Shown here one piece after another: positions 7,575 to 16,955 of a stretch of DNA of 48,244 bases (positions are counted from its first letter, which is position 1; every line of letters starts with the position of its first letter). Below the pieces are notes generated by a model that had not been told where the DNA came from, did no database searches, and saw nothing but the letters and a program-made list of their open reading frames with translations. The translations under genes were made by a program, and so were the position numbers. The stretch is from Betaproteobacteria bacterium (GTDB taxonomy: Bacteria; Pseudomonadota; Gammaproteobacteria; Burkholderiales; Burkholderiaceae), in NCBI GenBank assembly GCA_947453825.1, contig CANGHN010000013.1:1-48244 (forward strand), given 5' to 3'.

Positions 7575-8309
7575 ATGGGTGACAGACTAAAAGGCAAAGT
7601 AGCAATCATTACCGGCGCAGCGAAGGGTATTGGTTTTGCAACGGCACAGCGCTTTTCGCAAGAAGGTGCGATTGTCATCATTGCCGACATCAACCTAGAA
7701 TCCGTCAAAAGTGCAGCTGCTCAAATTCCGAATGCCCAAGCGTTTGCCATGAATGTCACCGATCGTGCCAGCATTCAAGCGGTAGTAGATCAAGTGATGC
7801 AACAGTACGGTCGTATTGATATCTTGATCAACAATGCTGGCATCACACAAGATGCGCGCTTGATTAAGATGACCGAAGTGCAATTTGATTCAGTGATTGA
7901 TGTCAATCTCAAGGGCGTATTCAATTGCACTCAGTTAGTCGTTCCGCATATGCTGGAAGCAGGGTCTGGCGCCATCGTAAACGCCTCTAGCGTGGTTGGG
8001 CTGTATGGCAATTTTGGCCAAACCAATTACTCTGCCACCAAGTTTGGTGTGATTGGTTTTACAAAAACTTGGGCGCGCGAACTAGGTGCTAAAGGCATTC
8101 GGGTAAACGCCGTCTGCCCTGGCTTTATTGGAACTGAGATGGTTAAAGCAATGCCAGAAAATATTTTGCAAGATATCGAGAAGCGTAGCTGGCTTGGCCG
8201 CCTCGGTAGCCCTGAAGAAATGGCCAATGTCTATTTATTTTTAGCAAGCGATGAGGCTAGCTACATTAATGGAGTTGCATTAGAGGCTAGCGGCGGAATT
8301 TCGCTCTAA
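7575..8309 (+). CDS. Short-chain dehydrogenase/reductase, FabG-like
   Basis: A 244-residue classical SDR with the cofactor motif TGAAKGIG (13-20), the NNAG motif (86-89), the catalytic Ser at 138/139 and YxxxK as Tyr152 and Lys156. It most resembles 3-oxoacyl-[ACP] reductase (FabG). However, it is not in a fab cluster; it sits between mpl and an RNB exoribonuclease, so its substrate is uncertain. It could serve fatty-acid elongation or an acetoacetyl-CoA-type reduction. It ends 2 bases before the next gene, indicating co-transcription. Confidence 0.88.
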   Translation: MGDRLKGKVAIITGAAKGIGFATAQRFSQEGAIVIIADINLESVKSAAAQIPNAQAFAMNVTDRASIQAVVDQVMQQYGRIDILINNAGITQDARLIKMTEVQFDSVIDVNLKGVFNCTQLVVPHMLEAGSGAIVNASSVVGLYGNFGQTNYSATKFGVIGFTKTWARELGAKGIRVNAVCPGFIGTEMVKAMPENILQDIEKRSWLGRLGSPEEMANVYLFLASDEASYINGVALEASGGISL

Positions 8310-8311
8310 GT

Positions 8312-10336
8312 ATGAATCTTTTATACGAAGAAGGCGGCGACATTAAGCTCGCCACAGTGCAGTCTTCCTCAGGCTCGGGAGATGCTGAGTCTTGGCAGGC
8401 CACTAGCCTTTCAGGAAAAAAGATCAAACTCAAAGCTAAAGAAGTGTGGCTGCGTTTTGAAAAGCCAGCAGCTCAAGCAGTCATGGATGAAGCCGCCACC
8501 TTATCCAAGGAGATTGATTTACAGCTGTTGTGGGATTGCGCTCCAGATGATGAATTTAATTTGCTCGATGTTTCGCTGGAATACTTCGGTGCTCAAGCAA
8601 GTATTCCGCAGCAAGTTGCCTTAGCGATTGCCTTGCAGGGCGCTCCAGTTTTCTTTCGTCGCAAAGGGCGTGGCCGCTTTCAAAGAGCTCCTTTAGAGCA
8701 GCTACAGGCTGGCTTAGCAGCGCTTGAACGTAAACAAAAAGAATTAGCGCAGCAAGGTGCCTGGCAGCAAGAGTTAGTTGCCGGTACTTTTCCTGAAACG
8801 CTCAAGTCCTCTGCACAGCAGCTATTGTTCTCGCCAGATAAAAATACTTCTGCCTATAGAGCTTTGGCTGCAGCCTGCACAGAGACAGGTGAATCGCCTG
8901 CGCAACTCATGATTCGTTGTGGCGCAATTGATTCTCCTTTGGCTTATCACCAAGGCACGTTCCTCAAAGCCCATTTTCCGAATGGCGCAGCCCATAGCCA
9001 AAGCAGTGGTGTAGACCAGTCAGCATATGATGCGGCGATTGCAGAGTTGCCACTTGCACCAGTGCAAGCATTTTCGATTGATGATGCGGGTACAACAGAA
9101 ATTGATGACGCCTTATCAGTAAGTAATTTACCGGCAGGCGCGCATCGTATCGGTATTCATATTGCAGCGCCTGGTTTAGCTATTACTAAGGATGATGCTT
9201 TAGATCAGGTGGCGCGCAACCGGATGTCTACGGTGTACTTCCCAGGTGACAAAATTACGATGTTGCCTGATTCAGTGATTCAGCAGTTTTCTTTAGATGC
9301 TGGTGCCCCAAGACCTGCTTTATCCATCTACGTGGATGTTGATGCTGAGGGTATTGTGCAGCCAGAGTCTTTGCAAATGCGTGCCGAGATGGTTCCGATG
9401 GCAGCAAATTTACGCTTAGAAGATATTGAGCATCTTGTGAGCGAAGTAAGTTTGGAAGATGAGTCTGCAAGCTACCCTTATCGGCAAGAGTTGGCTGTTT
9501 TATGGAAGGCAGCTCAGCATTTACATACTGCGCGTCAAGAAAAACGCGTTGCTAACGGTTTGCGTGCTGAGCAACTCGGTTTTATTGATCCCAATGCGCT
9601 AGCAAGAGACTTTCATTTTCAGGTGCATGAGATAAATGGTGTTACTCGTGTAGAAATCGTACCGCGTCAGCGAGGATCGATTCTCGATACGATTGTTGCA
9701 GAGTGGATGATTTTTTGCAACAGCGCTTCTGGCCAATTATTGGCTGATCATGGCTTACCAGGACTATTTAGAACTCAGAAAGGCTGGGGGCCACTTCGTA
9801 CAAGGATGCAAACCACTCCTGGTCCGCATGAAGGCTTGGGTTTGGATTACTACGCTTGGTGCACTTCGCCTTTGCGCCGTTACTCTGACTTAGTTAATCA
9901 ATGGCAACTCATTACCCTAGCGAAGCATGGCGTGACTGCCAAAATGGTTGCCCCATTTCCACCGCGGGATGCCAGCTTAATGGGAATTGCCGCTGATTTT
10001 GAGTCTTGCTATCAAGCCTATGGCGAGCATCAAGATCGCCTGGAAAAATATTGGTGTCTACGCTGGATTAATCAAGATGGCGACTCTAAAAATGTATCTG
10101 TACGTCATCTCAAAGAGGGAATGTCTAGATTGGAGTTGGTGCCACTGCATCTCCCAGTGCCGGAGTTGGCAAGCCACCCCCGTCTGACACGTGCCCAAGT
10201 GGTTCTGAGTGATGTTGATTTATTGCAATTGACTGCGGCAGTCAGGGTATTAGAAATTGAAGCAAAAGTAGAATCCCCTGAGAAGCCAGCAGATGATGTA
10301 GTGGAAAATCTTGAGGCAGATGGCAAATCAGATTAA
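8312..10336 (+). CDS. RNB-domain 3'-5' exoribonuclease (RNase II/R family)
   Basis: A 674-residue protein with an N-terminal region of about 230 residues, a central RNB catalytic domain (about 236-540) and a C-terminal region without an obvious canonical S1 motif. The metal-binding segment SIDDAGTTEIDDAL (255-268) keeps Asp257, Asp265 and Asp266; the position of E. coli RNase II Asp207 is Glu263. The later RNB motif TSPLRRYSDL is at 518-527. This TEIDDA version is shared with a plant/cyanobacterial-like and betaproteobacterial subgroup rather than with E. coli RNase II itself. It should degrade single-stranded RNA from the 3' end. Its 3' end overlaps the TonB-like gene. Confidence 0.88.
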   Translation: MNLLYEEGGDIKLATVQSSSGSGDAESWQATSLSGKKIKLKAKEVWLRFEKPAAQAVMDEAATLSKEIDLQLLWDCAPDDEFNLLDVSLEYFGAQASIPQQVALAIALQGAPVFFRRKGRGRFQRAPLEQLQAGLAALERKQKELAQQGAWQQELVAGTFPETLKSSAQQLLFSPDKNTSAYRALAAACTETGESPAQLMIRCGAIDSPLAYHQGTFLKAHFPNGAAHSQSSGVDQSAYDAAIAELPLAPVQAFSIDDAGTTEIDDALSVSNLPAGAHRIGIHIAAPGLAITKDDALDQVARNRMSTVYFPGDKITMLPDSVIQQFSLDAGAPRPALSIYVDVDAEGIVQPESLQMRAEMVPMAANLRLEDIEHLVSEVSLEDESASYPYRQELAVLWKAAQHLHTARQEKRVANGLRAEQLGFIDPNALARDFHFQVHEINGVTRVEIVPRQRGSILDTIVAEWMIFCNSASGQLLADHGLPGLFRTQKGWGPLRTRMQTTPGPHEGLGLDYYAWCTSPLRRYSDLVNQWQLITLAKHGVTAKMVAPFPPRDASLMGIAADFESCYQAYGEHQDRLEKYWCLRWINQDGDSKNVSVRHLKEGMSRLELVPLHLPVPELASHPRLTRAQVVLSDVDLLQLTAAVRVLEIEAKVESPEKPADDVVENLEADGKSD

Positions 10337-11204
10337 GGCGATTGATGCAGGCTCCTCGAGATGGACTAGGGGCCTTCTGCATCTTCAGAATGCCTGGCAG
10401 CGCCATCCATTTGCTTTTGCGCTGTGCGCCTCCCTTTTGATTCATGCCATCTTTTTATCGTTTCGTTGGGGCTTGGGTGAAATTCAAAATCGTCGCCTGA
10501 ATACTCCTTTGAGCGTAGTTCTCGTTAATGCTAGTAATAAAACTCCACCTAAAGAGGCTAATAAGTTAGCGCAAGCAGATTTACAAGGCGGCGGCAAAAC
10601 TGACAAACAAGACGCTACTGCTTTGCACCGCGCCAGGCTGGGAGCTGAAGCGCGTTTAGAGGTTTTGGAAAAACAGCAAAAGCAAATGTTGGCAAAGTTA
10701 GACGAGGCACGTATACGCTCTGGTGGCCGTAAGAGTGGTGATGAGCAAAAGATTGCACCCCAACTGAATGCTCTTGAAGCTGAATTGGCGAAACGCTTGC
10801 AGGCTGATGGACGTGAGCCACGTCGCAAGGTATTAACTGCTGCCAATACTAAGGCAGTTACTTTTGCTCATTACTACGATGCCATGCGGCAAAAAATTGA
10901 AGCTTATGGCAGTGCTTTTTTCCCACGCGCAAATGGCAGACCTTTATATGGAAGTTTGGTGATTGTGGTGAGCTTAGATTCACAAGGCCGCATTACCGCC
11001 AATGCCCAAGGCAAAGACGGACTTTCTATTGGCCGTAGTTCTGGCAACCCTGAGCTTGATCGACAAGCGTTAGCCATTGTGCGAGCATCCGCTCCTTTCG
11101 GTCCATTCCCACTAGAAATGCGTAATCAAATTGACGTGCTGGACTGGGTCTCTACTTTTGAATTCACTCGGGATGGGGTAGATCACCTCGAACTACGGCA
11201 TTAA
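10320..11204 (+). CDS. TonB-like protein
   Basis: About 294 residues from ATG 10320; a TTG three codons upstream (10311) is the alternative start. GAGG at 10313-10316 lies close upstream of the ATG. A basic N-terminus leads to one membrane span (about 31-49). A charged, probably coiled-coil region follows (about 95-130, rich in Ala, Glu, Gln and Lys). The C-terminal domain (about 205-290) looks like the TonB periplasmic fold, with YGSLVIVVSLDSQGRI and a PFGPFP segment. TonB proteins pass proton-motive energy to outer-membrane transporters, but no exbB/exbD or receptor is adjacent. The first 17 bases overlap the RNB gene, so the pair is translationally coupled. Confidence 0.78.
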   Translation: MANQIKAIDAGSSRWTRGLLHLQNAWQRHPFAFALCASLLIHAIFLSFRWGLGEIQNRRLNTPLSVVLVNASNKTPPKEANKLAQADLQGGGKTDKQDATALHRARLGAEARLEVLEKQQKQMLAKLDEARIRSGGRKSGDEQKIAPQLNALEAELAKRLQADGREPRRKVLTAANTKAVTFAHYYDAMRQKIEAYGSAFFPRANGRPLYGSLVIVVSLDSQGRITANAQGKDGLSIGRSSGNPELDRQALAIVRASAPFGPFPLEMRNQIDVLDWVSTFEFTRDGVDHLELRH

Positions 11205-11252
11205 TGCATTTTTAGAAAAATATCTCAGAAATTCGCTTATTCTGTAACCATC

Positions 11253-12158
11253 ATGAGCTCTATCAATCCACTCGATCTGCATACTGACCCTCGCCACTTT
11301 GTAGGTAAGGACGTCTATGCGGTTGCGGGCAATCCAATTTCTCATAGCAAGTCACCATTCATTCATCAACATTTTGCAGAGCAGGCCAAACAAAAAATCC
11401 ACTATGGTCGCTTGCAACCTGATATTGGTACATTTGCAGAGGCTGCTAAATCATTCTTTGCTGCAGGCGGCAAGGGAATGAATGTCACTGTCCCATTTAA
11501 GCTTGATGCTCAAGCCTTAGCAGATGTATTAACTGCGCGCGCTCAATTAGCTGGAGCGGTGAATACTTTATGGATTGCAGACGGAAAAATGGTTGGCGAC
11601 AACACCGATGGTGACGGTTTAGTACGTGATTTATTAGCGCAAGGTATCGCCATTCATCAGTCACGCATCTTGCTCTTGGGCGCTGGTGGAGCTGCACGCG
11701 GCGTAATCGGTCCTTTATTAGCGCAATCGCCCAAGGCTTTGGTCATTGCTAATCGCTCCAACCTTAAGGCTGATGAATTAGTGAAGTTGTTTGCTAACTT
11801 GGCAGCATCTCGGGAAGTGGCACTAGAGTCTCGCACCTTGGCCGATTTAGAAGATGCTACAAAAACACAACATCCTTTTGATCTTGTGATTAATGCCACT
11901 GCGGCCGGTCTGACCGATGAATCTCCCTTAAGTGTGCAGGCTGTTGCCAATATCTTTGTGCCAAGTTCATTTGCCTACGATATGGTTTATGGAAAAACGA
12001 CTGCGTTTATGCAGCAAGCATTGCAGCGGGGTGCTCGCGTGAGTGATGGTTTGGGTATGTTAGTAGAACAAGCTGCTGATGCATTTTTATTATGGCGTGG
12101 CTCAGACCTCGCTAGATTGATAGAGCCTCGCGCAGTCTTAGCTAAATTGCGTAGCTAA
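11253..12158 (+). CDS. aroE: Shikimate dehydrogenase
   Basis: A 301-residue NADP-dependent reductase of 3-dehydroshikimate. Visible features are the substrate motif NPISHSKSP (27-35), the catalytic lysine in NVTVPFK (Lys83), NTDG (117-120) with the partner aspartate at 119, and the nucleotide loop GAGGAARG (143-150). The length is slightly above the E. coli enzyme (272) because of extra N-terminal and mid-protein residues. It acts downstream of AroQ (4922-5371). mtgA follows with an 8-11 base gap. Confidence 0.96.
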   Translation: MSSINPLDLHTDPRHFVGKDVYAVAGNPISHSKSPFIHQHFAEQAKQKIHYGRLQPDIGTFAEAAKSFFAAGGKGMNVTVPFKLDAQALADVLTARAQLAGAVNTLWIADGKMVGDNTDGDGLVRDLLAQGIAIHQSRILLLGAGGAARGVIGPLLAQSPKALVIANRSNLKADELVKLFANLAASREVALESRTLADLEDATKTQHPFDLVINATAAGLTDESPLSVQAVANIFVPSSFAYDMVYGKTTAFMQQALQRGARVSDGLGMLVEQAADAFLLWRGSDLARLIEPRAVLAKLRS

Positions 12159-12169
12159 CTGATTAAGTG

Positions 12170-12904
12170 ATGCGCTGGCTTGTCTACTTAGTGAAATGTT
12201 TGCTGTGTGGCTTGCTGGCAATGCAAGTATTTTTTGCTATTCAGATTGCTTTGTGGATCGGCTTGGATCCCAGTAGTACAGCCTTTCAGCGGGCTGAGCG
12301 CTGGCGTTTATGCTCTTGGCACTGGTCGTGTCCAGTCCATTCTCAATGGACTCCTTACGAGAAAATTTCTAATAACTTAAAACGTGCTGTTTTGGTAAGT
12401 GAAGACGATATCTTCTTTCAGCATAAAGGGGTGCGCGTAGAAGACATGCAAAAGGCTTGGGAAAAGAACCAGCAGAAAAATGCATCTGGAAAATCAAAGG
12501 TGGCCTTGCGAGGCGGATCCACCATTACCCAGCAGCTTGCCAAAAATTTATTCCTGTCATCCGAGCAAAATTATTTCCGTAAGGGGCAAGAGCTCATCAT
12601 TACAGGATTATTAGAGCTCACTCTTTCAAAGCAGAGGTTGTATGAGATCTATCTCAATTCAGTGGAGTGGGGCGAGGGTATTTTTGGGGTTGGTGCAGCT
12701 GCGCAACATTACTATGCAACTACTGCCGCAGCTTTAGATCGTGAGCAAGCTGCTGCTTTAGCCTCTGCTCTGCCTGCTCCTAAGTGCTTTGATAAGGTGC
12801 AATATTGCCGTAGGGCTAATGTTCACTTTCCAACCCGCCAAGAGTTCATCTTGGAAAATATGGATCGAGTTGCTTTGGCTCCCTATCCTAAGGGCATTAA
12901 GTAA
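12170..12904 (+). CDS. mtgA: Monofunctional biosynthetic peptidoglycan transglycosylase
   Basis: A 244-residue GT51 glycosyltransferase that polymerises lipid II into glycan strands at the inner membrane. One N-terminal membrane span (about 4-32) is followed by the GT51 domain. This has the catalytic glutamate in SEDDIFFQH (about residue 78) and the motif [15 protein letters not shown] (about 115-129). It has no transpeptidase domain. A GTG three bases upstream (12167) is an equally possible start. Its last 8 bases overlap the end of the convergent pyrF gene. Confidence 0.95.
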   Translation: MRWLVYLVKCLLCGLLAMQVFFAIQIALWIGLDPSSTAFQRAERWRLCSWHWSCPVHSQWTPYEKISNNLKRAVLVSEDDIFFQHKGVRVEDMQKAWEKNQQKNASGKSKVALRGGSTITQQLAKNLFLSSEQNYFRKGQELIITGLLELTLSKQRLYEIYLNSVEWGEGIFGVGAAAQHYYATTAAALDREQAAALASALPAPKCFDKVQYCRRANVHFPTRQEFILENMDRVALAPYPKGIK

Positions 12905-13733
12905 CCGCTCTTAGTGCGTCGCGGGTGGTTTGTGCCACTACGCGAGCCGCCTGTGCAAAATCGTTTCCAGAGCTTGCATACAAAATGGCTCTTGAGGAAT
13001 TAATGATCATCCCAGTACCTGGCTTGCCTGGGATACTGCCAGCTTTGACTGTCGCATCGATATCGCCGCCTTGAGCACCAATCCCTGGAATCAATAGCGG
13101 CATCTCGCCCACAATGGCGCGAACCTTGGCGATCTCTTCTGGGAAGGTGGCGCCGACTACTAAGCTGATTTGCCCAGAGCTGTTCCATTGCTGAGTAGCT
13201 AATTTGGCGACATGCAGGTAGAGCGGTGCGCCAGAATGAATATTGAGAAATTGCAAATCCGAGCCACCGGGATTAGATGTTCGACAAAGGACGATGACGC
13301 CTTTACCAGCATGCTTTAGATAAGGCTCAATGGTGTCAAAACCCATGTATGGGTTCACGGTGACTGCATCGGCACCATAGCGCTCAAAGGCTTCGAGAGC
13401 GTAGTGGTCAGCGGTGCTACCAATATCTCCGCGCTTAGAATCCAAAATCACTGGAATATCTGGATATTTGTCCTTGAGGTAGCCAATCAGCTTTTCTAAT
13501 TGAGCCTCCGCTCTTTGGGACGCAAAATAAGCAAACTGGGGTTTGAAGGCACAGACCAAATCCGCAGTGGCATCAGCGATTTCCCGGCAGAACTGATAGA
13601 TCCCCTCTGGTTTCCCTTGTAGAGGCAGGGGTAAGCGTTTGGGGTCGGGGTCAAAACCAACGCACAACATGCTACCTTGGGAAGCCCATGCAGACTGGAG
13701 TTGCTGGTTAAAGGTTTTTGAGCGAGAGTTCAT
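12897..13733 (-). CDS. pyrF: Orotidine 5'-phosphate decarboxylase, type 2
   Basis: A 278-residue enzyme catalysing the last step of UMP synthesis. The signature [12 protein letters not shown] (95-106) carries the Asp98-Lys100-Asp103 charge network. The length of about 270-280 residues marks the longer type 2 family rather than the 230-residue E. coli type. It is a single minus-strand gene between the convergent mtgA and the divergent corA. Two more pyrimidine genes (pyrR, pyrB) are at 39651-41119. Confidence 0.96.
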   Translation of the reverse strand: MNSRSKTFNQQLQSAWASQGSMLCVGFDPDPKRLPLPLQGKPEGIYQFCREIADATADLVCAFKPQFAYFASQRAEAQLEKLIGYLKDKYPDIPVILDSKRGDIGSTADHYALEAFERYGADAVTVNPYMGFDTIEPYLKHAGKGVIVLCRTSNPGGSDLQFLNIHSGAPLYLHVAKLATQQWNSSGQISLVVGATFPEEIAKVRAIVGEMPLLIPGIGAQGGDIDATVKAGSIPGKPGTGMIINSSRAILYASSGNDFAQAARVVAQTTRDALRAVT

Positions 13734-13794
13734 TGGATTTGGCTTATTTTAGTGAAACTGACATGTTCTATAGGATAAACTAGCGCACATTCCT

Positions 13795-13800
13795 TAGGAG
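13795..13800 (+). promoter_or_regulatory. Strong ribosome binding site of corA
   Basis: TAGGAG ends six bases before the ATG at 13807. It is close to consensus and one of the clearest in the window, so the corA start is well fixed. Confidence 0.7.
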
Positions 13801-13806
13801 TTCACC

Positions 13807-14772
13807 ATGATCAACTTGTTCGTCCTGCAAAATGGCCGCCTCTCTCAAGAGCAAGTAGAAGATCGCAATGAATTGTTGCAATACGCTAATCCTATCTGGA
13901 TTGATGTCGTAGATCCAGAAGAAGAGGAACTCATTTGGATTAAAGAGGCATTTGGCGTGCTTTTACCTGAGTTGGATGACTTGGGTGACTTAGAAGCTTC
14001 CGCGCGTTATTTTGAGGCCGATGATGGCCACCTCCATATTCGTACTGATTTCTTATTGGATGAAGAAGAAACTTCTCGCAACGTTCGGGTTGCATTTGTT
14101 TTGACCAAGCAAGTATTGTTCTCAATTCACGACGAAGATTTGCCAGTATTCCGCTTGGTGCGTTTACGTGCCCGTCTTCGCCCTGGTTCAGTGAGTAACG
14201 CAAAAGATGTTCTACTCGATTTGTACTCTACTGATGCAGAGTACTCAGCAGATGCTTTGGAAGAAGTTTATGAAAACCTCGAGCAAGCCGGCAAGCGAGT
14301 GCTATCTGACAGTATTAATGATGCTGATGCTGCAGAGGTTTTAGAGACGATTGCAAAAGAAGAAGATACCAATGGCCGTATTCGTCGCAATGTGATGGAT
14401 ACCCGCAGAGCCTTGTCTTTCTTGATGCGCAGCAAGTTGCTATCTGATGAACAGCAAGAAGAAGCGCGTCAAATTTTGCGCGATATCGATTCTTTAGAGA
14501 ACCATACTGCATTCTTATTCGATAAGATTAACTTCTTAATGGACGCCACTGTCGGTTTCATTAACTTGAATCAATCTAAGATTATTAAGATCTTCTCGGT
14601 GGTATCGGTTGCCTTAATGCCGCCCACTCTATTGGCAAGTGTTTGGGGTATGAATTACAAATACATGCCAGAGCTAGATGCAACTTGGGGCTATCCAATG
14701 GCAATTGGTGCGATGATTATTTCAGCCATCATTCCTTTAGGCTACTTCCATAGCAAAGGTTGGATGAAGTAA
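13807..14772 (+). CDS. corA: CorA-type magnesium/cobalt transporter
   Basis: A 321-residue ion channel of the inner membrane. A large cytosolic N-terminal domain with an acidic start and long helices is followed by two C-terminal membrane spans (about 262-280 and 296-314). The selectivity-filter motif Gly-Met-Asn is at 281-283 in VWGMNYKYMP. CorA forms pentamers that let Mg2+ (and Co2+) in. Length and architecture are complete. It converges with pncC with 19 bases between the stop codons and no room for a classical terminator. Confidence 0.97.
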   Translation: MINLFVLQNGRLSQEQVEDRNELLQYANPIWIDVVDPEEEELIWIKEAFGVLLPELDDLGDLEASARYFEADDGHLHIRTDFLLDEEETSRNVRVAFVLTKQVLFSIHDEDLPVFRLVRLRARLRPGSVSNAKDVLLDLYSTDAEYSADALEEVYENLEQAGKRVLSDSINDADAAEVLETIAKEEDTNGRIRRNVMDTRRALSFLMRSKLLSDEQQEEARQILRDIDSLENHTAFLFDKINFLMDATVGFINLNQSKIIKIFSVVSVALMPPTLLASVWGMNYKYMPELDATWGYPMAIGAMIISAIIPLGYFHSKGWMK

Positions 14773-14791
14773 GTCGTATAAGTAAGCCGTA

Positions 14792-15289
14792 TTACTGTTT
14801 GCTCAATAGCTTCAATAATTCTGCCAAAGCGTAATCGCTTGCTTGCTGGCGTACAGTTTGTCGATCGCCTGAAAACAGCTTGGTTTGGCAGCTAGTGACA
14901 TTCTCGCCAGCAGCATTTTGGATTACCCACCCAAAACAAACCGTACCCACGGGTTTTTCAGTGGAGCCGCCAGTCGGTCCTGCGATCCCGGTGATGGAGA
15001 TCGCCACATTGACCTTTGCATACTGTAAAGCCCCTTCCGCCATGGCTTTAGCGACCGCCTCGCTGACTGCTCCATGTTGCTGAATCAGGGCTGCAGGGAC
15101 GCCTAGGCATTCTGCTTTAGCGGCATTGCTATAGGTGATATAGCCTCTCTCAAACCAATCGCTTGAGCCTGGTAATTCGGTGAGTGTCGCGCAGACAAGA
15201 CCGCCCGTACAAGATTCAGCTAGTGCCAATTTCCATTTTTTAGATATCAGGTGCTGGGCCAATGCTTTAGCGTAGTCGATAGAGTTCAT
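14792..15289 (-). CDS. pncC: Nicotinamide-nucleotide amidase (CinA C-terminal domain protein)
   Basis: A 165-residue stand-alone CinA_C protein that deamidates nicotinamide mononucleotide to nicotinate mononucleotide in NAD recycling. Family hallmarks are LAESCTGGL (about 23-31), an LPGSS-W-F-RG-I-YSN block and GIAGPTGGS. The N-terminal MoaB-like half of full CinA is absent, as in most beta- and gammaproteobacterial PncC. Its start overlaps the end of pgpA by 4 bases, so it is the last gene of the thiL-pgpA-pncC operon. Confidence 0.95.
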   Translation of the reverse strand: MNSIDYAKALAQHLISKKWKLALAESCTGGLVCATLTELPGSSDWFERGYITYSNAAKAECLGVPAALIQQHGAVSEAVAKAMAEGALQYAKVNVAISITGIAGPTGGSTEKPVGTVCFGWVIQNAAGENVTSCQTKLFSGDRQTVRQQASDYALAELLKLLSKQ

Positions 15290-15849
15290 AGTTTGATCAG
15301 AAGCTGCATTAAGGCGAGGACTAGGAGTGTGAAGAAAGCGGCAGCCAGATCATCAATCATGATTCCAAAACCCCGCCAGATAATTTGAGGAATATTAGAT
15401 GGGGATGGATCATCACCTTCAAGATTTTTAAAGTAGCGATCAATCAAACCAATAGGCCCTGGTTTTACGGCATCAAAAAAACGAAATAGACCAAAAGCAA
15501 TTGCTTGTATCCATAGATCACAGGGTGTAATGACAATGAGTACGAGCCAAAAGGCTGTGATTTCATCCCAAACGATTCCCCCAAAATCTTTCTTACCCAA
15601 TTCTTCGCTAACCTGACCGCAGACCCAGCAGCCCAGCAGAATGCCTCCGCCAATTAACCAAAGAAAATTCTCAGTAGTTAGAAAATATTCAGACACTAGA
15701 AAGGCTGCCCAAGCCCAAAGGGTACCCGCTGTGCCAGGCGCTATTGGACTTAGACCGCTACCAAAACCAAAGGCCAGCATGCGACTGGCGGTCTGAGCAA
15801 TCCATCTCAATGTCGGTTTTGCTTGGACGGAATTATGGGCCATGGTCAT
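15286..15849 (-). CDS. pgpA: Phosphatidylglycerophosphatase A
   Basis: A 187-residue inner-membrane phosphatase that makes phosphatidylglycerol from its phosphate. It has several hydrophobic spans, an N-terminal GFGSGLSPIAPGT-type motif and the acidic DEITAFW motif, both typical of PgpA. The start ATG overlaps the thiL stop by 4 bases and its own stop overlaps pncC by 4, a tightly coupled three-gene operon. thiL next to pgpA is a widespread arrangement. Confidence 0.95.
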   Translation of the reverse strand: MTMAHNSVQAKPTLRWIAQTASRMLAFGFGSGLSPIAPGTAGTLWAWAAFLVSEYFLTTENFLWLIGGGILLGCWVCGQVSEELGKKDFGGIVWDEITAFWLVLIVITPCDLWIQAIAFGLFRFFDAVKPGPIGLIDRYFKNLEGDDPSPSNIPQIIWRGFGIMIDDLAAAFFTLLVLALMQLLIKL

Positions 15850-16871
15850 TTTGTAAAGTGGTCAAATGATTTGAGTAGCGTTGCTGCTTCATTAGTGTTG
15901 ATAGGTTTTTTTTCCTCATCAAGAAGGTGAATTGTTGCCTGCTCGTTTTTCATGGGAATAATTTGACCAATGATGCTCAGGGGTAAATTGAGTACTTTGC
16001 TAATGCCATGAATCGCGTTGCGTTCTTGCGTAGCTGCTGTAAAACAAATTTCGTAATCATCGCCACCGCTAGCTGCAAATTGATTTTGAATCGCCATACT
16101 TTGCTTTTGTAATGTCACTGATTTTGGCAGTTGGTCCAAAACAATTTGAGCGTCTACATGAGATTGTTTGAGGATATGTTGCAGATCCCCCAGCAAGCCA
16201 TCAGATATATCGAGTGCGGAACTCGCAATATTGCGTAATTGAATACCAAGTTCTACGCGAGGAGTGGGGTTGTGCATGCGCGACTCGATGGATTGGAGAT
16301 CTTCATCTGTGAGATTAATTTCATGACGCAGCGCAGCAAGAGTAAGTCTAGCGTCACCGACAGTTCCAGAAACCCAAATGTCATCCCCCACTTTTGCCCC
16401 TGATCTTCTGATGGGTTTTTTGGAGGGTATTGAGCCTAATGCGGTGATCGAAATCGTCAGTGGGCCTGCTGTAGTGTCACCACCAATGAGGGGGCAGGAG
16501 AACTGTTTTGCTACAGCAAAGAGACCTTTAGAAAAAGCCTCGAGCCATGCTGTATCAACATGAGGCAGTGCAATTGCTAAAGTAAATCCTAAGGGCTTGG
16601 CGCCCATCGCAGCAAGGTCTGAAAGGTTGACGGCAAGGGCTTTGCGGCCCAATAGCTCTGGATTTGCCGCGGCAAAGAAATGCCTGCCTTCAACGAGCAT
16701 ATCGCTAGTGACAGCGATTTCTTCACCTGCGGGAGGTTTCAGTAAGGCGCAGTCATCGCCAATACCTAAAGTAATGTGCGCTGATTCGCCGGTATGCATA
16801 GCATCAGCCCCCGTTTTAAAAAAACGTTCAATGAGGTCAAATTCACCGAGAGGACGAGATTGTGAATGCAT
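15846..16871 (-). CDS. thiL: Thiamine-monophosphate kinase
   Basis: A 341-residue kinase that converts thiamine phosphate to the active cofactor thiamine diphosphate. It contains GIGDDCAL (36-43), a LSDLAAMGA segment, GGDTT and a GGDDYE motif near the C-terminal third, all standard for ThiL. First gene of thiL-pgpA-pncC on the minus strand, divergent from maeB with 84 bases between them. No thiamine-pyrophosphate riboswitch sequence was recognised upstream. Confidence 0.96.
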   Translation of the reverse strand: MHSQSRPLGEFDLIERFFKTGADAMHTGESAHITLGIGDDCALLKPPAGEEIAVTSDMLVEGRHFFAAANPELLGRKALAVNLSDLAAMGAKPLGFTLAIALPHVDTAWLEAFSKGLFAVAKQFSCPLIGGDTTAGPLTISITALGSIPSKKPIRRSGAKVGDDIWVSGTVGDARLTLAALRHEINLTDEDLQSIESRMHNPTPRVELGIQLRNIASSALDISDGLLGDLQHILKQSHVDAQIVLDQLPKSVTLQKQSMAIQNQFAASGGDDYEICFTAATQERNAIHGISKVLNLPLSIIGQIIPMKNEQATIHLLDEEKKPINTNEAATLLKSFDHFTK

Positions 16872-16955
16872 GCCCTATTTTATGGCTCTTAGGGCTAAGA
16901 CATCTGGGAGGAATAGAATTGGTATCTTCAAGACGTCTTACCAAAGAGCCAGCGG

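Noticed and set aside
10484..10846. A 120-codon minus-strand frame
   Set aside because: It is antisense to the TonB-like gene, with Ser/Cys/Ala-rich shadow composition and no ribosome binding site.
13741..13800. A sigma70 promoter upstream of corA (ctgaca and taggat)
   Set aside because: The two boxes are only about seven bases apart, far from the usual 17, so I do not call it.
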